From Planctomycetota bacterium (lineage in GTDB: Bacteria > Planctomycetota > UBA11346): a stretch of DNA of 64,000 nt. The notes beneath the pieces were generated by a model. The model did no database searches and was not told the origin of the DNA. It saw nothing but the letters and a program-made list of their open reading frames with translations. This document shows positions 62,219-64,000 of the stretch, one piece after another. The DNA is taken from NCBI GenBank assembly GCA_016745075.1, contig JADGDD010000008.1:74678-138677 (forward strand), written 5' to 3'. Position 1 is the stretch's first letter. Each line of letters opens with the position of its first letter. The translations under genes and the position numbers were made by a program.

Positions 62219-64000
62219 ATGGTTCTTGCACGCTTAAGTACGCAAATGATGGTGAATGTCTTGGAGAAAGTTCTCCAAGTGCGCATTCATGCGGATGGCG
62301 TTGGAAATATTCCCAATGGGCCTGCACTCTTTGTCGTCAATCATTTCACTAGACTTGAAACATTTATTCTTCCCTATGTGCTCTATAAATATGCGGGTAT
62401 TTATGGCGCATCTCTAGCCGATTCGTCCTTGTTCGGTGGAGCCCTTGGTAAATATTTACGTGCTAATTTTACAATACCCACCAACGAACCAGGACGGAAT
62501 CGCATTATTATTGGCGATATGATGTGTGGTCGTCATTCATGGATTATTTACCCAGAAGGGTCCATGATAAAAAATAAAAAAACATTTCAAGATGGAGAGT
62601 TTCTACTTGATGTCCCAGACAGAAACGGCCCACCACATACGGGGGCTGCTGTATTAGCTTTAAAAGCCGAATTAACAAAACGGTGTTATTGGCAAGCCCT
62701 AAAAAAAGGAGACCACCAAACCGCCCAAGCCATCGAGGAACGTTACCATTTTACAAGTCCAGCCGATATTTCAGAACAAAGCTTGCCTATTGTTCCGGTA
62801 AATATTTCTTATTACCCAATGCGGCCTGGTGATAATGCAATCTCTCGTCTCGCAAAATGGATACATGGTGGGCTGCCCAGCCGTATAGAGGAAGAACTAC
62901 AAATAGAAGGCAACATGCTCTGTTCACCAACCGATATTAGTATTTATTTTGATACACCAGTAGATACACATCGGTACGTCCAACCATGGTATGGTTTATC
63001 TAAACGCATGTTACCACTTATGAGTGATCAAAAACGCTGTGATCTACTTGTAGCCTCACAACGTACTCGACTCACCAAACGTTTTATGAAATCTATCTAC
63101 CGGAAAGTGGCGGTTAATTTTGATCATATTTTTTGTATGAGCCTTCGCAAAAGTCTAGCCTGCACGGTTTCTCGTGATCATATTTTACGCTCCTGTTTCG
63201 TCAGCGCTCATAAAATTCGTGACCTAGATGACAGACGTACCCATCCAAGTTTATCGCACAATCTCATTCACCTCCTCACCCAAGACACCTTTGAACCCTT
63301 CACCAGTATTTTTGAATGCGCAAAAAACGAGGAACTCATACAAGAAGACGGTTACCACACGTGGCATATTAACCGTGCGATTCAGCAGCAGCAGCATTAC
63401 GGATTTCATGATATACGCCTACGTCATCCGACTGGTGTTATTGCGAATGAAATTGAAGCGCTACCAAAGACCTGTTCAATTATCGATACAACAGTAAATG
63501 CTTCTGACGATCACCTTCGAGCCGAAACGGCTGCCACTATTTTCACCATAGATAATGAGGATTTCTCTCGTGATTATGATAGCTATTACCATGATGAGCT
63601 GTCAGTCAGTCGTGATCAAGGTCGGCCATTCCACATGCACAACGACCAGCACCAGACTGGCATTATTTTGTCTCACGGCTATATGGCAGCACCGGGAGAA
63701 ATGCGCGAGTTAGCCCTTCATCTCTTTAAACATGGCTACAATGTCTACGGAGTTCGGCTCAAAGGACATGGCACCGCACCACAAAATTTAGAATCGGTGT
63801 CTTGGCACGACTGGTATAGTTCCTACCTACGTGGACTGGCCGTCTTACGACAACAAAATACCCGTATCATTGCTGGTGGTTTTTCTATGGGTGGGCTGTT
63901 GGCCTTACTCTGTACCGCTCGTCACCCCACACTTATTGATGGTACTTTTTGTATTAATTCGCCAATGAAACTGATGGACCCTATGAGCGTCTTTGTTCCC
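62219..64000 (+). CDS. Acyltransferase (PlsC-like) fused to an alpha/beta hydrolase, 3' end outside window
   Basis: The frame is open from the ATG at 62219 to the end of the window (594 codons, no stop). The N-terminal part resembles PlsC-type glycerolipid acyltransferases, with FVVNHFTRLET (His42, where the usual HxxxxD reads HxxxxE, Glu47) and YPEGSM (111-116). Residues about 290-470 are unfamiliar. From about 480 an alpha/beta hydrolase begins, with GIILSHGYMAAPGEM (oxyanion loop), VRLKGHGTAP and the nucleophile elbow GGFSMGG with Ser556, like monoacylglycerol lipases and carboxylesterases. The Asp and His of the triad lie beyond the window. It is probably the last or a late gene of the beta-oxidation operon, acting in lipid remodelling or fatty-acid release. 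Confidence 0.8.
   Translation, partial: MVLARLSTQMMVNVLEKVLQVRIHADGVGNIPNGPALFVVNHFTRLETFILPYVLYKYAGIYGASLADSSLFGGALGKYLRANFTIPTNEPGRNRIIIGDMMCGRHSWIIYPEGSMIKNKKTFQDGEFLLDVPDRNGPPHTGAAVLALKAELTKRCYWQALKKGDHQTAQAIEERYHFTSPADISEQSLPIVPVNISYYPMRPGDNAISRLAKWIHGGLPSRIEEELQIEGNMLCSPTDISIYFDTPVDTHRYVQPWYGLSKRMLPLMSDQKRCDLLVASQRTRLTKRFMKSIYRKVAVNFDHIFCMSLRKSLACTVSRDHILRSCFVSAHKIRDLDDRRTHPSLSHNLIHLLTQDTFEPFTSIFECAKNEELIQEDGYHTWHINRAIQQQQHYGFHDIRLRHPTGVIANEIEALPKTCSIIDTTVNASDDHLRAETAATIFTIDNEDFSRDYDSYYHDELSVSRDQGRPFHMHNDQHQTGIILSHGYMAAPGEMRELALHLFKHGYNVYGVRLKGHGTAPQNLESVSWHDWYSSYLRGLAVLRQQNTRIIAGGFSMGGLLALLCTARHPTLIDGTFCINSPMKLMDPMSVFVP

Noticed and set aside
62339..62470. Possible frameshift in the acyltransferase part
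   Set aside because: Careful reading showed one continuous frame to the end of the window with the acyltransferase and hydrolase motifs in phase.
1..64000. CRISPR arrays, tRNA genes, rRNA genes and prophage
   Set aside because: No regularly spaced repeats, cloverleaf-like sequences, rRNA motifs or phage structural genes were seen in the gaps between genes.

Overview
The window reads as chromosomal DNA of a Gram-negative (diderm) bacterium. It has a lipoprotein-type TolC with MacAB, several Sec- or lipobox-bearing envelope proteins, an ADP-heptose-type glycosyltransferase and complex I. Type IV pilus/type II secretion ATPases, a YdjY-domain protein, a four-LysM envelope protein and a SpoIIE/RsbW/STAS module together suggest the PVC superphylum (Lentisphaerota, Kiritimatiellota, Planctomycetota, Verrucomicrobiota). 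That placement is inference, since no rRNA gene is present. Coding is dense. I found no tRNA, rRNA, CRISPR array or prophage. The only mobile-element trace is one IS200-like (REP-associated) tyrosine transposase.

Layout. 1-8.5 kb: end of nuoN, a hybrid sensor kinase and a lone receiver, a large FAD/Fe-S 2-hydroxyacid dehydrogenase and an MFS transporter. 8.6-13.4 kb: mfd, an N-acylamino-acid racemase/MenC-type enzyme and peptide deformylase. 13.5-17.2 kb: LysR and YheO-type regulators followed by a DUF1611 (DgcN-like) gene and a dipeptide-epimerase-like (DgcA-like) gene, a probable D-glutamate/N-acyl-amino-acid unit. 17.2-30.5 kb: a long leftward series holding a LysM protein, a partner-switching module (SpoIIE phosphatase, RsbW kinase, STAS), a RusA-like nuclease, two PilT, a SprT-like peptidase, a second DUF1611, a YdjY protein, a stand-alone MshEN domain, PilB and threonine ammonia-lyase. 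30.5-39.2 kb: lipoyl synthesis, hypothetical membrane proteins, a probable undescribed structured RNA, galE, pgk, rsfS, a KsgA/Erm-type methyltransferase, the transposase and ftsY. 39.3-48.1 kb: two PDZ exported proteins, DUF547, a glycosyltransferase and a TolC-MacA-MacB efflux operon. 48.2-55 kb: cysteine desulfurase, GT9, FKBP, the 5-oxoprolinase genes pxpBAC and a duplicated-domain lipoprotein. 55.1-64 kb: a fatty-acid beta-oxidation operon (FadD, FadI, FadJ, acyl-CoA dehydrogenase) ending in an acyltransferase-alpha/beta-hydrolase fusion that runs off the window.

A striking regulatory pattern runs through the window. Many operon-leading genes have a sigma70-like promoter (TTGNNN, 15-19 bp, TANNNT-like) whose -10 box ends only 5-7 bases before the start codon, so their mRNAs should be leaderless. 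Genes inside operons instead carry good Shine-Dalgarno sequences or overlap their upstream neighbour. Other points of interest are a probable ATT start codon in the efflux operon and a roughly 170-nt RNA gene at 32.4-32.5 kb.
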